Positions 12,901 through 24,844 are shown, counted from the stretch's first letter. The stretch is DNA of 64,000 bases from Strigops habroptila (GCF_004027225.2 NC_044282.2:51614576-51678575), one strand, 5' to 3'. Numbers and translations: made by a program. The notes: generated by a model not told the origin, from the letters alone.

Positions 12901-15900
12901 CTGACTGCCACTGTACTGTGTGTCTAATGAAATCATTCGCTTATGGTTCTGTTCTGCTACTACTTCTTCTCAAAACAACGTTTTAATTCAGGACTGCTGC
13001 ATTAAGGAATATAAAAATGGCCAAGTATGCTGTTCCTAAAAATGGGTATGCAGGAAAAAAAAGAAGATAAGCATGTGACTACTTTCTCCAGAATATTTTC
13101 CCACCATCCAGGTTTCTGTTACTCAGGGGTTTTCTGAGCCATAATTAGTATCTGCTTATTCTACCAGACCTCAAGGTATTCTTTTTTTTTTTTTTTTTAA
13201 TGATCTAATCTTCTTAAACTTATGTAAATTTCTACAATCTACAGTGTCTGTTGGCAAAGCTCAACTTACCTTCACTGCATGAAGGAAATTGTGACTTACT
13301 TTAACTTTAGTATCTGATGATCTCATTTTCCAAATGAAACCCAAATTCCCCCTTTCCCTCCAAATTCTTGTATTACAAGAAGGTTAATAGATTTTCCATG
13401 TTCTTTGATGCTGTTCAAGATTTTATAGACCTTAATTTTGGGGGACAGAAGTACAGTGTGTAGCAATGTGATAGTATCTCTTCTGGGTTGATGTGTCATA
13501 GTCTGTTAAATTATTATTTGCAGAGAAGCTGTTCTACTCTGTGCTACCTTTCAGAAAAGTGGAGAGGCTGGTTGGGGGCTGCTTTTTAAACAGACTGGCT
13601 AGCTGAATTGCCGGCATTTACCTTGATGAGCAAATGAATTGGCATACACTGTTTATAACACTTACTAGTGTTTCAAGAGTTTAAAAGACAGATAATGCAT
13701 GCTCTAGAAAATTTCTTTTGTTAACAAGTGTTTAAAAATGCAGTAATGATTCAGCAGGAGCCGCTTTACATGTAGGATTCTATTAAACTGGAGTGTAGAT
13801 ATGCTTTTAGTGTAGATAATGATTTTAGAAAATCTCATAAAGACTGACTGTCCCCGCTCAGTTCTTGTATCTTCCTTCATGCTCTGACACAAAAGATGTA
13901 AATGACCTTGTCTGGTCATTCAGAAAATTACTGTCTGTGGCAACAGCCTTCTCTGGGGATTTAGAATCATAGAACCGTTTAGGTTGGAAAAGACCTTTAA
14001 TAGCATCAAGTCCAACCATTAACCCAGCACTGCAAGTCCATCACTAAACCACGTCCCCAGGCACCACATCTAGACATCTTTTAAATACCTCCAGGGATGG
14101 TGACTCCACCACTTCCCTGGGCAGCTTGACAGTGCTTGACAATCCTTTGGTGACTAAATTTTTCCTAATATCCAATCTAAATCTCCCCTGGCACAACTTG
14201 GGGCCATTTCCTCTCATCACTTGTTACTTGGGAGAAGAGACTGACACCGACCTCGCTACAACCTCCTTTCAGGTAGTTGTAGGGAGCAGTGAAGTCCCCC
14301 CTGAGCCTCCTTTTCTCCAGACTAAACAACCCCAGTTCCCTCAGCTGCTTCTCATAAGACTTGTTCTCCAGACCCTTCACCAGCTTCATTGCCATTCTCT
14401 GGACACGCTCCAGCACCTCAATGTCTTTCTTGTAGTGAGGGGCCCAAAACTGAACACAGTACTCAAGGTGCGGCCTCACCAGTGCCAAGTACAGAGGGAC
14501 AATCCTAGTCCTGCTAGGCAAGCTATTTGTGATACAGGCCAGGATGTTCTTGGCCCCCTGGGCACCCTGCTGGCTCGTATCAGGCTGGCTGTCAACCAAC
14601 ACTCCCAAGAGGCCCAAAACTGAACATGGTATTTAAGGTGTGGTGAAGAGTACCCCCGTCCAAGCCATGAGCAGCCAGTTTTGCCAGGAGAATACTGTGG
14701 GGAAAAGGCATCAAAGGCTTTACTGAAGTCTAGGTAGACAACATCCACAGCCTTTCCCTCAGCCACAAAGTCGGTCACCTTGTCATAAAAGGAGATCAGA
14801 TTAGTTAAGCAGGAACTGTCTCTGAGGTAGATTAGTTCAAGATATCAAACTGATGTTTGTAGGAGTCTGCGTTATTGTTGTCACAGAATAGCTTTTTGAT
14901 TTCTTGTTATGCTCCGCTGAGCTCTATCATTTAAAAAAATAGAAATGTTTCAGTGCTCAGTTCCAGACCCTAAATTGTACTGTGTAACTTATGCAGAGAA
15001 GTAGTGTATTTTTTAAAGGTGTATTTATTTTACTATTACAAGAATACTTTTTCCTCCGAATCATTACAAATTAGAATATTAAAATATATTTTTTTTCATT
15101 TCCTGTTTAAACAAAATCCTTTAATGGCCTTCTTTTTGTTCTTACAGGATAGTCAAGACACGTGTTAAAAACAGAATTCCTTGCTTTGAAATTGAGTGGC
15201 AAAAACCAGGTTGGTCTGTTTCTGTGTACATTATGGAATAAAACTTTTAATAGAAGAAAAGCATGCTTTAAAGAGGAGAAGAGTTCGATAACATTATGAG
15301 GCAAAGAAACGTGGGTTGGATTGGAAACAGTTCTATGAAAACAATAGAAAATATGCATCAAATTTCACATACCCTGAAAGTAAAAACAGTGCTTTAAAAA
15401 AAAAAAAAAAAAAAAAATCTAGAGAACAAGGGACTTTATCTTCAGGTACTTTTTCTGGTACATTTTAATAAGATCTGGACTCTATTAAAATATAGAATCT
15501 TAGTTCATTATAAATACCTGAAGCTGTGTCTGTTTCCTAGCTAGGTATCTTTCTATGCTGACAAATTTCTATCTTTAATGTGCCCAGGAAACTAGCAGAA
15601 AGGAAAAAAACTTCACTTGCAGCTAAATCTCAAACATTGTGCTACTGACCTTTTACATACCTTCTTTGTAGTCAAATAAATCTTTTGTTCTTTGTTTTTC
15701 TTACTGCCTACTTTGATATGTGTGTATATACATGTCTAATGTACATTCATTAATTTTTTTAGAACATTATGTTGATGCAGAAGATGAGCCTGCAGAGCTG
15801 TTTGTAGTCACAGTAGAAGAGGAGTCTTTGTTTCAGGCTGCTTATCCTGATATTGTTGCTCTTTATCAAGTGGAAAAGTCAGAAGTTACGAAGAAGAAAC

Positions 15901-17597
15901 AGAAAAGTAAGTCCAAAAACTTATTTCCTATGAACTTTTGGGTCTTGCCAGAGTACGTGAAGCAAAAGCAACAAACATTTCTCCCGCTGTTGAACAACAT
16001 CATGTTTTGTCAAGATCAGGGCATGTCTTGCAGGGAATGTGCTTTTATCTTACCATTTTATACTTGTAACACTAGGAAATCTGAACTGTGGTTAATGTGC
16101 CGTTTTGATGTGCCTTTTTTCCCTTTTTTTTCAGACAGAAAAGACCGACCAAAAGAAAAGGAATCATCAAACGCTTGTGATGAAGTTACCAATCTTCTGT
16201 CTCAAATGAATTTAAAAACCAGATGTGGAATTCTTCCTGTGCAGTATTCCACGTTGGATATAAAAACTCCCCCAGAAGATCAGATACACCAGGGAAGTAC
16301 TGAATCAAAAGATCTAGTGCTAGCTGCAGCTTCCAGCATAACTACTGTTCAAAAGCCAGCATCAGCAGCTGTTCTTCCTCTAACTGCATCACCTTACTCG
16401 CTCTTAAAGAGTACGGTGGTTGACTCATCTGTATTGCCAGCACAATTTACTAAAAGTTCAGGGATGTCATCAGTTTCCTCTGTAACAGCTGGTCTACAGC
16501 TTAGCAGTGTTGATTGGGAAGGAACCTTCTTCAACACTTCACCAGCTCATGGGGGTGATACCCATGACCCAGCAAGTGACTTAAGTACACGCATAAAATA
16601 CTCGCATCCACTGGCTCATGAAACAGTGAGAAATAGGTCAGAATATTCTGATGCTATGCAGTCTGATCGGCATCATCTGGATAGCGCAGATGATTTCATT
16701 TCAGATGATGCTATGGGACAACTTCAGAAGTGGTCTTTAACTGAGCGAATACTTAAGAAGACTTCCATGCCATCAAAGCCTTTGTTGTCTGCAGATGTAA
16801 TGCAACTGGAGCCTTTGAAATGTTTTAAACAAACAGAACAAACATTGAATCTTGATGAAGTTTTCATCTCCTCCTCATGTCAGTTAAATAAAGTAGTGCA
16901 GGAAAGTAAAAATGTGCTATCAGAAAACCACACAAGGGATTCCAGTGTACGCATTTATCAAGATCAGTACAAAAAGGCTGACAGCCTGGCTGGAGTGGTG
17001 CAAAAAGGCCATAATATAAGCAGTTCAGCATCTCTAGGCCTCAGTGGGCGAACAACAGAGATACTTCATCCTGGGTGTGAAATGCTTCAAGTATCTCAAA
17101 AGCCAGCAGATGTTTTAACTGGCTGTCACATTGAAAAAGCTTGTATTCAAACTTCTTGGAAAACTTCTTTTAAGAAGAGTGTGTGTCAGAACAGGTGTTC
17201 TTCTAGTGAAGACAGTGATGATGAGAACATCAATAAAAATCAGATTTATGAGCAGCAGAAAAGGCAACTGAGCCATGGTCAGTTTAAAAACTGTTATACA
17301 AAGAAAAGGAGTAACAACATTTCTGGAAAAAGAACAAACAGTGACTCAGCCCTTATAATTGAAGGGAAGAAGAAACCAACTACTTCAAAAAAAGACGGTA
17401 ATAGTTTCTCATTGCAGGTACCTCCAAAACCATCCTCTGTAAGGGATGTTAATTGTTTCCAAAGTCCAGAGCAACCATTTGAGAGGTCAAGTTCTGGTCC
17501 CACACAGCAAGCCAAAGGTGCTGTTCTGTCTTATGCATGGGCAGACAGTCCCCTTCCCCTGTCTGAAAGACTAAAAGGAAGAATCCAAATCAATTAG
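807..17597 (+). CDS. GEN1: Flap endonuclease GEN1 (Holliday-junction resolvase), 5' exons outside window
   Basis: Structure-selective nuclease of the XPG/FEN1 family that cuts Holliday junctions and 5' flaps. Eleven coding exons join in frame: 807-983, 2582-2692, 5553-5626, 10546-10637, 11433-11583, 11669-11705, 11808-11888, 12367-12497, 15148-15209, 15763-15906 and 16135-17597. They total 2523 nt, or 840 codons plus TAG. Seen in order: the XPG-I core with GEAEAM and TNDGD acidic residues, the helix-hairpin [13 protein letters not shown], a cysteine-rich insert, a chromodomain-like stretch ([17 protein letters not shown] onward), then a long Ser-rich tail ending [12 protein letters not shown]. 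Human GEN1 has the same order, including the chromodomain and a similar last dozen residues. The N-terminal XPG-N part (about 115 codons) must lie left of base 1. All splice sites are GT-AG and all phases agree. The gene shows no frameshift or stop and looks functional. Confidence 0.96.
2582..2692 (+). CDS. GEN1: GEN1 exon: end of the XPG-I domain
   Basis: Phase 0 to 0, 37 codons, acceptor ttgcag and donor gtaagc. It ends in [10 protein letters not shown]; the Asp of GCDY is a further conserved metal ligand of the family. Confidence 0.95.
4168..4655 (-). mobile_element. CR1 LINE fragment (3' part)
   Basis: The reverse strand reads as the end of CR1 ORF2 plus 3' UTR. Sense remnants include [13 protein letters not shown] and [20 protein letters not shown], broken by several changes. 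Old copy in a GEN1 intron, antisense to the gene. Confidence 0.85.
4659..5254 (+). mobile_element. Solo LTR, bird ERVL-type
   Basis: The element begins TGCCCTGGTTTTGTCTGAG and ends TTAAACCACAACA, a very common avian solo-LTR pattern. It is flanked on both sides by AGGGG (4654-4658 and 5255-5259), a perfect 5-bp target duplication as expected for ERVL. No internal retroviral genes are present. It inserted at the edge of, or into, the CR1 piece to its left. Confidence 0.85.
5553..5626 (+). CDS. GEN1: GEN1 exon: helix-two-turn-helix DNA-binding segment
   Basis: 74 nt, phase 0 to 2, acceptor tctatag and donor gtaaaa. It encodes [15 protein letters not shown], the H2TH element that grips double-stranded DNA in this family. 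The next intron carries the large CR1. Confidence 0.95.
6190..8961 (-). pseudogene. CR1 ORF2 (endonuclease plus reverse transcriptase), three internal stops
   Basis: The order is as in CR1 ORF2. An APE-type endonuclease spans 8961-7891, with [21 protein letters not shown] and SSDHEM. A linker follows (7803-7537), then the reverse transcriptase (about 7440-6190) with [24 protein letters not shown] and FADDTKLCG, the last being the catalytic Asp pair. Stops occur at about 7890, 7535 and 7455. No frameshift was noticed; the fragments stay in one frame. ORF2 opens almost where ORF1 closes. The FADD centre and the endonuclease motifs remain unchanged. Confidence 0.9.
8964..10040 (-). pseudogene. 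CR1 ORF1 (esterase-domain protein), one internal stop
   Basis: CR1 ORF1 proteins carry a short Cys motif and an SGNH-type esterase domain. Seen here: CRKCLDWS near the start, a basic stretch ([10 protein letters not shown]), then [13 protein letters not shown] and VVHVGARDI, matching esterase blocks. A TGA near 9856 splits the frame: 10040 to about 9858 is the N-terminal part and 9851 to 8964 the rest. One nonsense change otherwise leaves the frame open, so the copy is fairly young. Confidence 0.85.
10546..10637 (+). CDS. GEN1: GEN1 exon: start of the cysteine-rich insert
   Basis: 92 nt, phase 2 to 1, acceptor ttttag and donor gttagt. It ends with [11 protein letters not shown], the first Cys/His cluster. 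It begins about 190 bp beyond the 5' end of the large antisense CR1. Confidence 0.94.
11433..11583 (+). CDS. GEN1: GEN1 exon: cysteine-rich insert
   Basis: 151 nt, phase 1 to 2, acceptor ctatag and donor gtagga. It carries CKFC, YCKP and YCCPCEWH. With the previous exon this gives about ten Cys plus several His, compatible with metal binding (inference). Confidence 0.94.
11669..11705 (+). CDS. GEN1: GEN1 exon: 37-nt microexon
   Basis: Phase 2 to 0, acceptor cctgcag and donor gtaaca. It encodes [12 protein letters not shown]. Human GEN1 has a matching CEGFPF segment here, which supports this very short exon. Confidence 0.92.
11808..11888 (+). CDS. GEN1: GEN1 exon
   Basis: 81 nt, phase 0 to 0, acceptor tctcaag and donor gtatat. 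It encodes [15 protein letters not shown] and continues into the conserved QRPNLLSFQ. Confidence 0.94.
12112..12207 (-). mobile_element. CR1 3'-end stub
   Basis: A short copy of the CR1 3' terminus: AGAATCATAG-like repeats, then TTCCAACCCCTCTGCCATGG in plus orientation. About 95 bp. It lies in the GEN1 intron before the exon at 12367. Confidence 0.8.
12367..12497 (+). CDS. GEN1: GEN1 exon: end of the nuclease core
   Basis: 131 nt, phase 0 to 2, acceptor ccaacag and donor gtaagg. It encodes [20 protein letters not shown], a helix conserved among GEN1 proteins. Confidence 0.94.
13962..14835 (-). mobile_element. CR1 fragment (ORF2 end plus 3' UTR)
   Basis: The reverse strand holds remnants such as [20 protein letters not shown] and [18 protein letters not shown], and further left [13 protein letters not shown], the reverse-transcriptase motif. 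These are joined by a deletion and frameshifts. An older subfamily than the 5957-10350 copy, in the GEN1 intron before 15148. Confidence 0.87.
15148..15209 (+). CDS. GEN1: GEN1 exon: first part of the chromodomain
   Basis: 62 nt, phase 2 to 1, acceptor cttacag and donor gttggt. It encodes [20 protein letters not shown], the first strands of the chromodomain known from human GEN1. Confidence 0.94.
15763..15906 (+). CDS. GEN1: GEN1 exon: second part of the chromodomain
   Basis: 144 nt, phase 1 to 1, acceptor ttttttag and donor gtaagt. It encodes [20 protein letters not shown] and a lysine-rich end. The following 228-nt intron is open in the same frame (see findings). Confidence 0.94.
16135..17597 (+). 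CDS. GEN1: GEN1 last exon: C-terminal tail
   Basis: 1463 nt, starting in phase 1 after a long pyrimidine tract and ttcag, and ending with TAG at 17595-17597. It encodes a poorly conserved, Ser/Thr/Lys-rich and probably disordered tail of about 487 residues. Two islands match the human protein: [10 protein letters not shown] near 16500-16535 and [13 protein letters not shown] at the very end. An acidic Ser patch ([10 protein letters not shown]) lies near 17200-17230. Confidence 0.95.
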
Positions 17598-19235
17598 GTT
17601 CTCCATAAAATAATCATGGTAACAATGAACTCTTAATCTTCAGTTCTTACAGAGTTCTTTCTCAAAGCTTCTGCAGTATGATCTGTCCATTTTAAGTGGG
17701 CACAGGTTTGATGAGTAAGAAGTGCTATGAAATACCACATACTGGACCTAAAGTTTGAAACAAAAATGTTAGCAGAAGTCCAGATAGCTGATTATAGGCA
17801 AGTACCAGTTATTCTGGACTTGATTACATTCTGAACTTGATACAGAAGCATCAACATATTGTGTACAAGGGAGCAGGGAGGTTTATTTACAAAATAAGGG
17901 ATTTTCCTCTGCCAGTTGTGAGGATTTTGTGTACAGCTATTAGTCCTTCTGCTTATAAAACAGACTTACTAAAATAGTGCCTGCACTGCTGTTGGATATT
18001 CTTAATAAGACAAAGTGATAACAGCTCTTTCCAACTGAGATTCTCCATTCTGCTCCACTAACTTAATTTTGCTGGTTTTAAAATGGGTTTTGAAATCCTG
18101 GGATGCTGGTTGTATTGATTATCTCTGAAGGACCAGATAGAGACACACAGCAGACGTACCTTGCAGGGTAACTAAATTTTTATCTACCATGCCCTGTAAC
18201 AAACTGTCTTTTGAGTGTGTGTGTCTTCCAAAGAATGGAATAAGCCATGTAAGAATATTCTCGGTTTGTAGCTGTCATATCTAATATCTAAGGAAATTTT
18301 ATGGCTGTTTTAATCAAACAAACATTTATAGTTTGGGGCGTCTTTTTCTTTAAGAAGATGTGAAATCCCATCTAACACTTACTCCTACTTATACTAGAAT
18401 GAAGGGTAAGTTACAGAAAATCAAAATCTAATGATGATATTGCAGATTCCGTGAATAATATGTACGTTTGGTTTAAAAGGGGGAAATTGAATACAATTAC
18501 AATTTTGAAGGTGGTGTTCTTGCCTCTTTAATATAGAAGCAATCTCTGTTCATACACAAAAAAACTGGTCTTCAACAGCTTATTAGAAAATGCCTTCTTG
18601 CCTGTGCTTATGTGCTCATAACTTTTTCTGTGGACCAACCGGAAGGAAGGCCACTCTTACCAAGATATAATGTTAACAACAGAAATTTAGAATATCCATG
18701 CCTTAATGAAAATGTTAATTGTTTCTTCATAAAGGCCAAGGCTTTAAAAGTTGGGAAGCTAAATTCCAGATGTGCTTAAGGAAGGTATAAGTAGCCTATA
18801 GATAAACTACCATTTTGGCTAATTATGGATTGTATTCTTATTTCCTCTGTGGGCAGATGGAGAAAGTTCATAGTTTATTTTCCAAATGAGAAATGTATTA
18901 TGGAAATGAGAAAAAAATCCAAGGTATTTGGAACTTATTTTCAGTTTTGAAGATGGTCTCTCTGTTCTGGAGACTCTTAACCACCCAGATGGTGTGAGAG
19001 GGTAGCTAGAAGAACAGAGTTTCAAAGGAGAGTAGGAGTAGCAGTCACCTTGGGACTGTAAATGGAGAGAGATTCTTTATACAGGGGTCAGTAGTGGAAA
19101 GATCAGACCATTGTTTTGTGAAAAAACATTGTTCTTGGTTATGTATGATTCTGTTCTTTGCTCCTGATTTTGAATACTGAAAGCTGGAATCAAGAGTTTG
19201 AATTTTCTTTAATAAAAATACCAACATTGTGTGAA
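17598..19235 (+). other. GEN1: Probable GEN1 3' untranslated region
   Basis: AT-rich, no open frame of note and no repeat I can name. The first canonical AATAAA downstream of the stop that I noticed is at 19211-19216, so the transcript plausibly ends about 20 nt later. Inferred only from the signal. Confidence 0.5.
19211..19216 (+). terminator. Candidate GEN1 poly(A) signal (AATAAA)
   Basis: Canonical hexamer about 1.6 kb after the GEN1 stop, followed within 50 nt by T- and GT-containing sequence. Transcript ends were not available. Confidence 0.45.
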
Positions 19236-22200
19236 TGACCTCCCTTTGCTCCCTCCTAGTGTACAGGAATGCACTCTTTCGTTGGAGGGATTATACAACT
19301 TCAATGTGGGTTCCTGTGTTTTAGGATTTTCTTTAGAATTGGGGGGCAGGAGTGGGTTTTAGAGGGTGGTTTTGATTGTTTTTTGAATCTGGCTGGGATG
19401 ACTGCTTTAGTGAATGATTCACTGAAAATACTGTGCCAGTATTATGACAGGTTTATGATTTTTGGATGATGGAAATCAGAAATTAGATATACTGAGAACT
19501 GCAGAGGGAAAAAAAAAAAGAGACTTGCCGATTATCACTACAAATTGACTTGGTTTCGTAAGTATAGTTCAAGCATGAAAAACATTAAAAAACAGGTTTT
19601 TTCATTTGCAGTGCACCTCAATTGTGAGCAAGTTTTCTGCCACTACTTCAGAAGCAGCAACAGAGGTGAGAACAACTGTGTAGGTTGCCCTCTCTCATGT
19701 AGACCAGCCCTAGCACTCCACCTGGTCTGTAGCTCCTCATGTCTGCATCCCCCTAGCTTGAATGGTTCCTGCAGAGATATAAAGCAGATCCATAAGTTCT
19801 GTCTTATCAGGATAAATATCACTATAAATATCATTATTTCCACTTACAAACAGTATTAAACATCTACTTAGGTGTAGCAAATATATTTAGCATAGCTTAA
19901 CAAAGGAAACACTTGGTATTCCTTGTGATTGTAACTTGCTGTTTCAGGTCCATGAGGAATCAACAAGAAAGAAAGGTTAAGTATTGTTTATGTAGAATGT
20001 ATACATAAAGAGCTAAGAAATACATAATGTAAAAAAAGAAATAACCCACTCCTCAGTGTCTATGTATCACACTATCAAGCTACACATGCTCATTTTTCAC
20101 TGGAAAATATGATTGAAATATTCATCACCATGTGTGGACATGCTTATCAAAAGGAAAAATTCATTTTCATTGCTTTTACCAATTTCTACTTCATATATAG
20201 AATTGGTGAATCTTTTGCTAGTTAACAGGAATTTCCTAATTTGAGAAGGGAGTTACTGAACTTTGAGGATTTGCACAGCCTTGGCTCTGTGCTTTTATGC
20301 CAAGAAAGATGCTTGGAAATGTAGTGGTGAAGGAGACTAATGGCAGCTGTTACTTGAGACAAGATAGTCTTTTCATGTCTAAAAAGGTGTCAAACCCTGC
20401 CCTGTTATATCAGCAGATAAAAGGAAACTGTGGTTAGAATATTATTGAGAGTTGTTATAAACCCAAGTGCTACTGACAAAACAGTAAACTTGGTGCTAGA
20501 TTTAGCACTTTTTTTCTTCAGGAAACAAAACACTTTAACTGTTTCAAGAAAACAAAATTACAATGGGTGACAGAACCACTCTTCGCAGTTCTTTTGCTCA
20601 TGTATCCTGCATTGTAGCTGCTATCGGTACTGAACCTAATTTAACTTAGTAAAATTAATCACATATCAAACTTTAGAAGTTCTTTAAACCCAAACCTTGC
20701 CTCCACCCCCACCCCAATTTCCCTTGATGGAATTTGAGAGATTTTGTCACTTCAAAGGCCAGGCACAGCTGGAAAAAGGGACATACCTTTGAAAATTTTG
20801 GTCTGTGAAAGCAGCTGCATTGACTAAAGTTCCAGCTGATGGATGTTTAAAGTGAATTAGCTGCCTGACTAAAATACAGTGAAGGAAAAGCAGCTAACCA
20901 AGGATATTTTTAATGCTAAGATAGTGCAGAAGTAGCTGTATTTTAGCATTATTTTAATATCTTATTTCAAAATGCAGTTTGCTCTGCTAAAGCACCTCTT
21001 CAGCCAAGCTTGAAGACAAGTTAGTTGTCCTACCAAACACTCTTGACAAAGGTTGGATCCGTGGCAGGCTGTGGGTGTTTAGGACAGGGTGGGAGGAATA
21101 GTGAGCATGGTCTGCTTTGGATAAATTTGTGGGAAAACTTACTAGATGAATCTTTATGTGCTGTCGTCTTCCTCCATCCCAACGTCCCAGTGCTGCCCTG
21201 GCAGTGACACCACATAACAAAGCACAGACAGGCAAGATAACCCAAACCCTCGAAACTGTCCAAGTTTTATCTGCTGCAAACACATGAAATTTGTGGCATT
21301 GTTTCAGGTCGAATTCAGGCTGTCTTCCAGTCCAACATGACCACCAGGTCTCAGAGTAGCTTTAGCCTCTAAGCCTCTCTGTTGCTCAGCCCACTGCGAT
21401 GTGTTGTAGACATTTTCTTTGAATCTTTTGTGCTGGTGAGCTGAATCCACTTCTTGATCTGCAGCTGGATGGAAAAGAGCTCCGTGCTCAGGCTCAGATT
21501 CTGCAAAGCCTGGAGTTAGGCAGAACAAATTGCTCTGGGACTTAAAGCCATATGCACACCTACTGCACAGGGGCTTTGTAAGACTTTTCACCCAGACTGA
21601 TGCATTGCTAGTTTTCATAATTATTGAATGGCCTCTTTACCAAGTAAGACCTGCCAGTCAGAAATGTAGGAGATGGTCTATTTTCTTCTAACTAGTTACA
21701 GGGCTGATGAGAAGCTCCTACTAAATAAATAATTTCAGTTGAAAAAGGCGATTGATTGGAATAACATCCTGGGATAGTTCAGCAGCTCTGCCTTCGTCCT
21801 ACCCGTGTCTGGCTCCCACCATAATTTTTAGTAAGGTACATGCATCTACTAGTAAAGCCCAACATCTACGTCTGCTTCTCTGTTACCTTGTTATACTGAA
21901 AGTGCTGGCTCTACAGCATGGTTTCAGATAGAGGTTTGCATTCTCTATGTATTTATTTCATGAGATGCATCATGAGATGCGTGGGATATGTAGGTGTTCT
22001 TACCATTGAGTCCAAGTAAAGGCAATGGGATTGCGTCCACACAATTCCAAGCACAAGCACACCTTTATTCTGGTGTCTGCTCGTGTTTCATCATCAAAGA
22101 GAATGAAACTCTGCTTTCTGGACTTTCCTTTGTTTGCCTTTCTACAAATCCCAAATCTTACTGCTCACAGATTGCTGAGAATTTGCAAGAGAGAAAAATC

Positions 22201-24450
22201 ACTTCGGAAAAATTGTAGCCTTGTGATTTTTGTTTGTGATTTCTAAAGAAATACTGTTTTCAGTTGATTTTCCCCCAGTTTTACTGTCAGTTACTAACTG
22301 TTGTGGTTGTTGGTGCGCTAATTGTAAAAACTCATAGAATATGTTATTCTGTTGCTCTAGGAATAGAATATTCTTTTTGGCAACACCAGAAGAAAACACG
22401 ACAATAATCACATGGTTAAGAGATTCTGAAGTATCATATCAAAAGCAAGCAGGATTCACAATGACATTTGCTTTTTTTTTTTATTTTGTTTGGTTGAGGT
22501 TTTTTTTCTTAGCTGCAAAAGCCAACTTCGATCCTATTTACCAAAAAACCCCTTATCCAGCACAGTCTCTTCCAGCACCTCCCACACTGTAGTCTCTGAT
22601 TTTAGTGGTTTGGAAGGTGGGCTGGAGGTTATCCCATAATAGTTGATTGTTTTCCATATAGCAACCTAGGAGATTTCATAAATATTTTTTTAAAAGCTAT
22701 TAGTCTTTTGCTTGTTCTGTTATCTGTAGCTCACCACTGAGGTCTTACAGAGAGGACATTCCTCTCCCCACTGGAGAACATAACTATGTAGAATAGACAT
22801 GTGGCTCTGGCACTGAAAGTGTGTGAATTTGTACACAGAACTGAAAAAGTCCTTCAAGAAAATTATATTCCTTCCAATAACGCTGGAGTGTATCTTGCAA
22901 CAGCTTCTTTGTGATAGCGTATGTATCTTGTAAGATACCAGCAACTTAAGGTTTAGGGTTTGGCGTTTGTTTGGGGTTTTTTTTTCTTTCTTTTTTAATA
23001 AAGAAATATTTTGTGCTGTGGGGTCATTAATTAGAGATACAGAAAAAATTAGTATCAACAGTCATAAACATTTTCCAACTGCCAGGCCATTCTCACCACA
23101 GAAGCCCAAGACTTGGAACTGCTTTGACATGACAGTGAACAGGGAAGAGCTTTCAAAGCTGTAGGGTCCTCTTGGTGTGACACCCATGTAGGTATCTATA
23201 TAAGCTTGTATAGCCTTCTTATATGAAGATAAGCCCTTGGGTAAAAGACCCTAGTTTGTATATTGTGTTTAAGCAATCATAAAATTCAAAACATAATCCA
23301 TGTAGGTGACTATGGAGGGACGAATGTTTCAGAGGGGAAATACATCAAAACTTTGACCAGCAGAGCCAGTGAGGTACGAAGTGTCCCTGATGCAGATAAA
23401 AGTTACCAGCACAGATGTTCTGGGGAGCCTTGCCAGACCCAACCAAAGACACCGTCTGAAGATGCTTGCTGAGCTCAGGGTCCTCAGTCAGCTCCCCTCA
23501 GACAGCTCCTTGTCCATCCTGGCCAAGAGCTTTCTGATCAAGGCATATCTTCTTTCAAAGATCCCAATAAAGCTCACTTAGGAAAACTTCTCTGCAATTG
23601 TTTGTTTAACAATAAAGGGCCAGGATTTCCCCTTATATGTAAAACTCAAGTGCAATTGTGGGCTTTTTTTTTAACTCTTGCTCTTCCAATCAATTAAATC
23701 AATCAAATATTCTATTACATCACTGAAAAAAACCAAGACATAGTAGCTTTTAAGAAAATACTTATGTTTTCAGAATAGTGACAGGATGCTATGGAGAACA
23801 TACAGTTTAGAAAGTACACCTTAAAAAATTCCTCTAAGGTCATTCAGGCTAAGAAGCCGGTTGATAATTTTTAGTATATGAATCACAGTAGCTCATAGTG
23901 TGGCAATTAAAAAGAGTTGCTTATTGTAAGTACTCTTTTAATAACCTATTGTCACAGATCTCGGTTTAACTTTAATAGCAACATTATGTGATCGCATATT
24001 TTATTTATGGATCATTTGAAGAATTTGTCATGCAGATATTCTGATTAGTGGGCTATTGGGCTATTAGCCAAATAAAGCTAAAGGTAATAAAACTCACAGG
24101 AAGATAAATGGCTTTCTTTTTCTTGTTCTTTTCAGCCAATTCAGGCTAATTTAAGCCTTTCACAGAATGGTGATAATGAAGGATTTGTTCTCAGCAGCTC
24201 TATGGCAGGTGATTTGCATTTGAAAGTTTGACACATTTATAGGTCTTTGATCTTCCAGTGTTTGTGCCCCAGGCCAGACACTTACATGCACATTTTACCA
24301 GGTGGAAGATCTAGGAGTAAAAGCAGCTCTAAAAGTCACTCTGAAGATGTACACTAGAAAAAATAATTATATAGTTTGTGTTCAGAAAATATTCTATTAC
24401 TGAATTTGAGTGGCCCTTATATAACACAAGCCAAAATATATTTGAACTTC
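19236..24450. other. Intergenic, no recognised gene
   Basis: No frame with coding character and no CR1 or LTR that I can place securely. Short A/T runs only. A stretch around 23340-23600 ends in AATAAAGCTCACTT and has an LTR- or 3'-UTR-like feel, but I could not define its ends. Confidence 0.6.
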
Positions 24451-24552
24451 TTTTATTAGAGTTTCTTTGAGGCTAGGGAATGTCCTCATGGAAGATTTTA
24501 AAGAAATACAGAGTCTGATGTAAAGCCTATTGGCTTCTTCTGTAGGTTTGAA

Positions 24553-24558
24553 TTTATT
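24553..24558 (-). terminator. Candidate poly(A) signal for the small orphan frame
   Basis: The reverse strand reads AATAAA, about 290 nt after the stop at 24845. A second one occurs at 24452-24457. Inferred only from the hexamer. Confidence 0.35.
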
Positions 24559-24844
24559 GTTGAAATGGAACTTCTCACTGTAGGACACTTCGAGAATTTT
24601 GGCACCAAGCAAACTCAAGAAAAGAGTGTGACAGCCCCATGGAGATATTTCTTAAATATAGAATCATAGAACCACCATAAGTGAGCAAAATCAAGCGTAT
24701 AACCTAGAATATATAAAGGATGTTCTTAGCGTTTGTTTAATGACCCCAAAAGAAGTAGGGAGTCACAGGATTCAGGAGGAACATAGCTGAATATTTGAAA
24801 CAGAATTATTGTACCCCCTTGTGATTCTCTAAAATTTAAAAGAA

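Noticed and set aside
24655-24680. CR1-like words (AGAATCATAGAACC)
   Set aside because: Too short to separate from chance without alignment.
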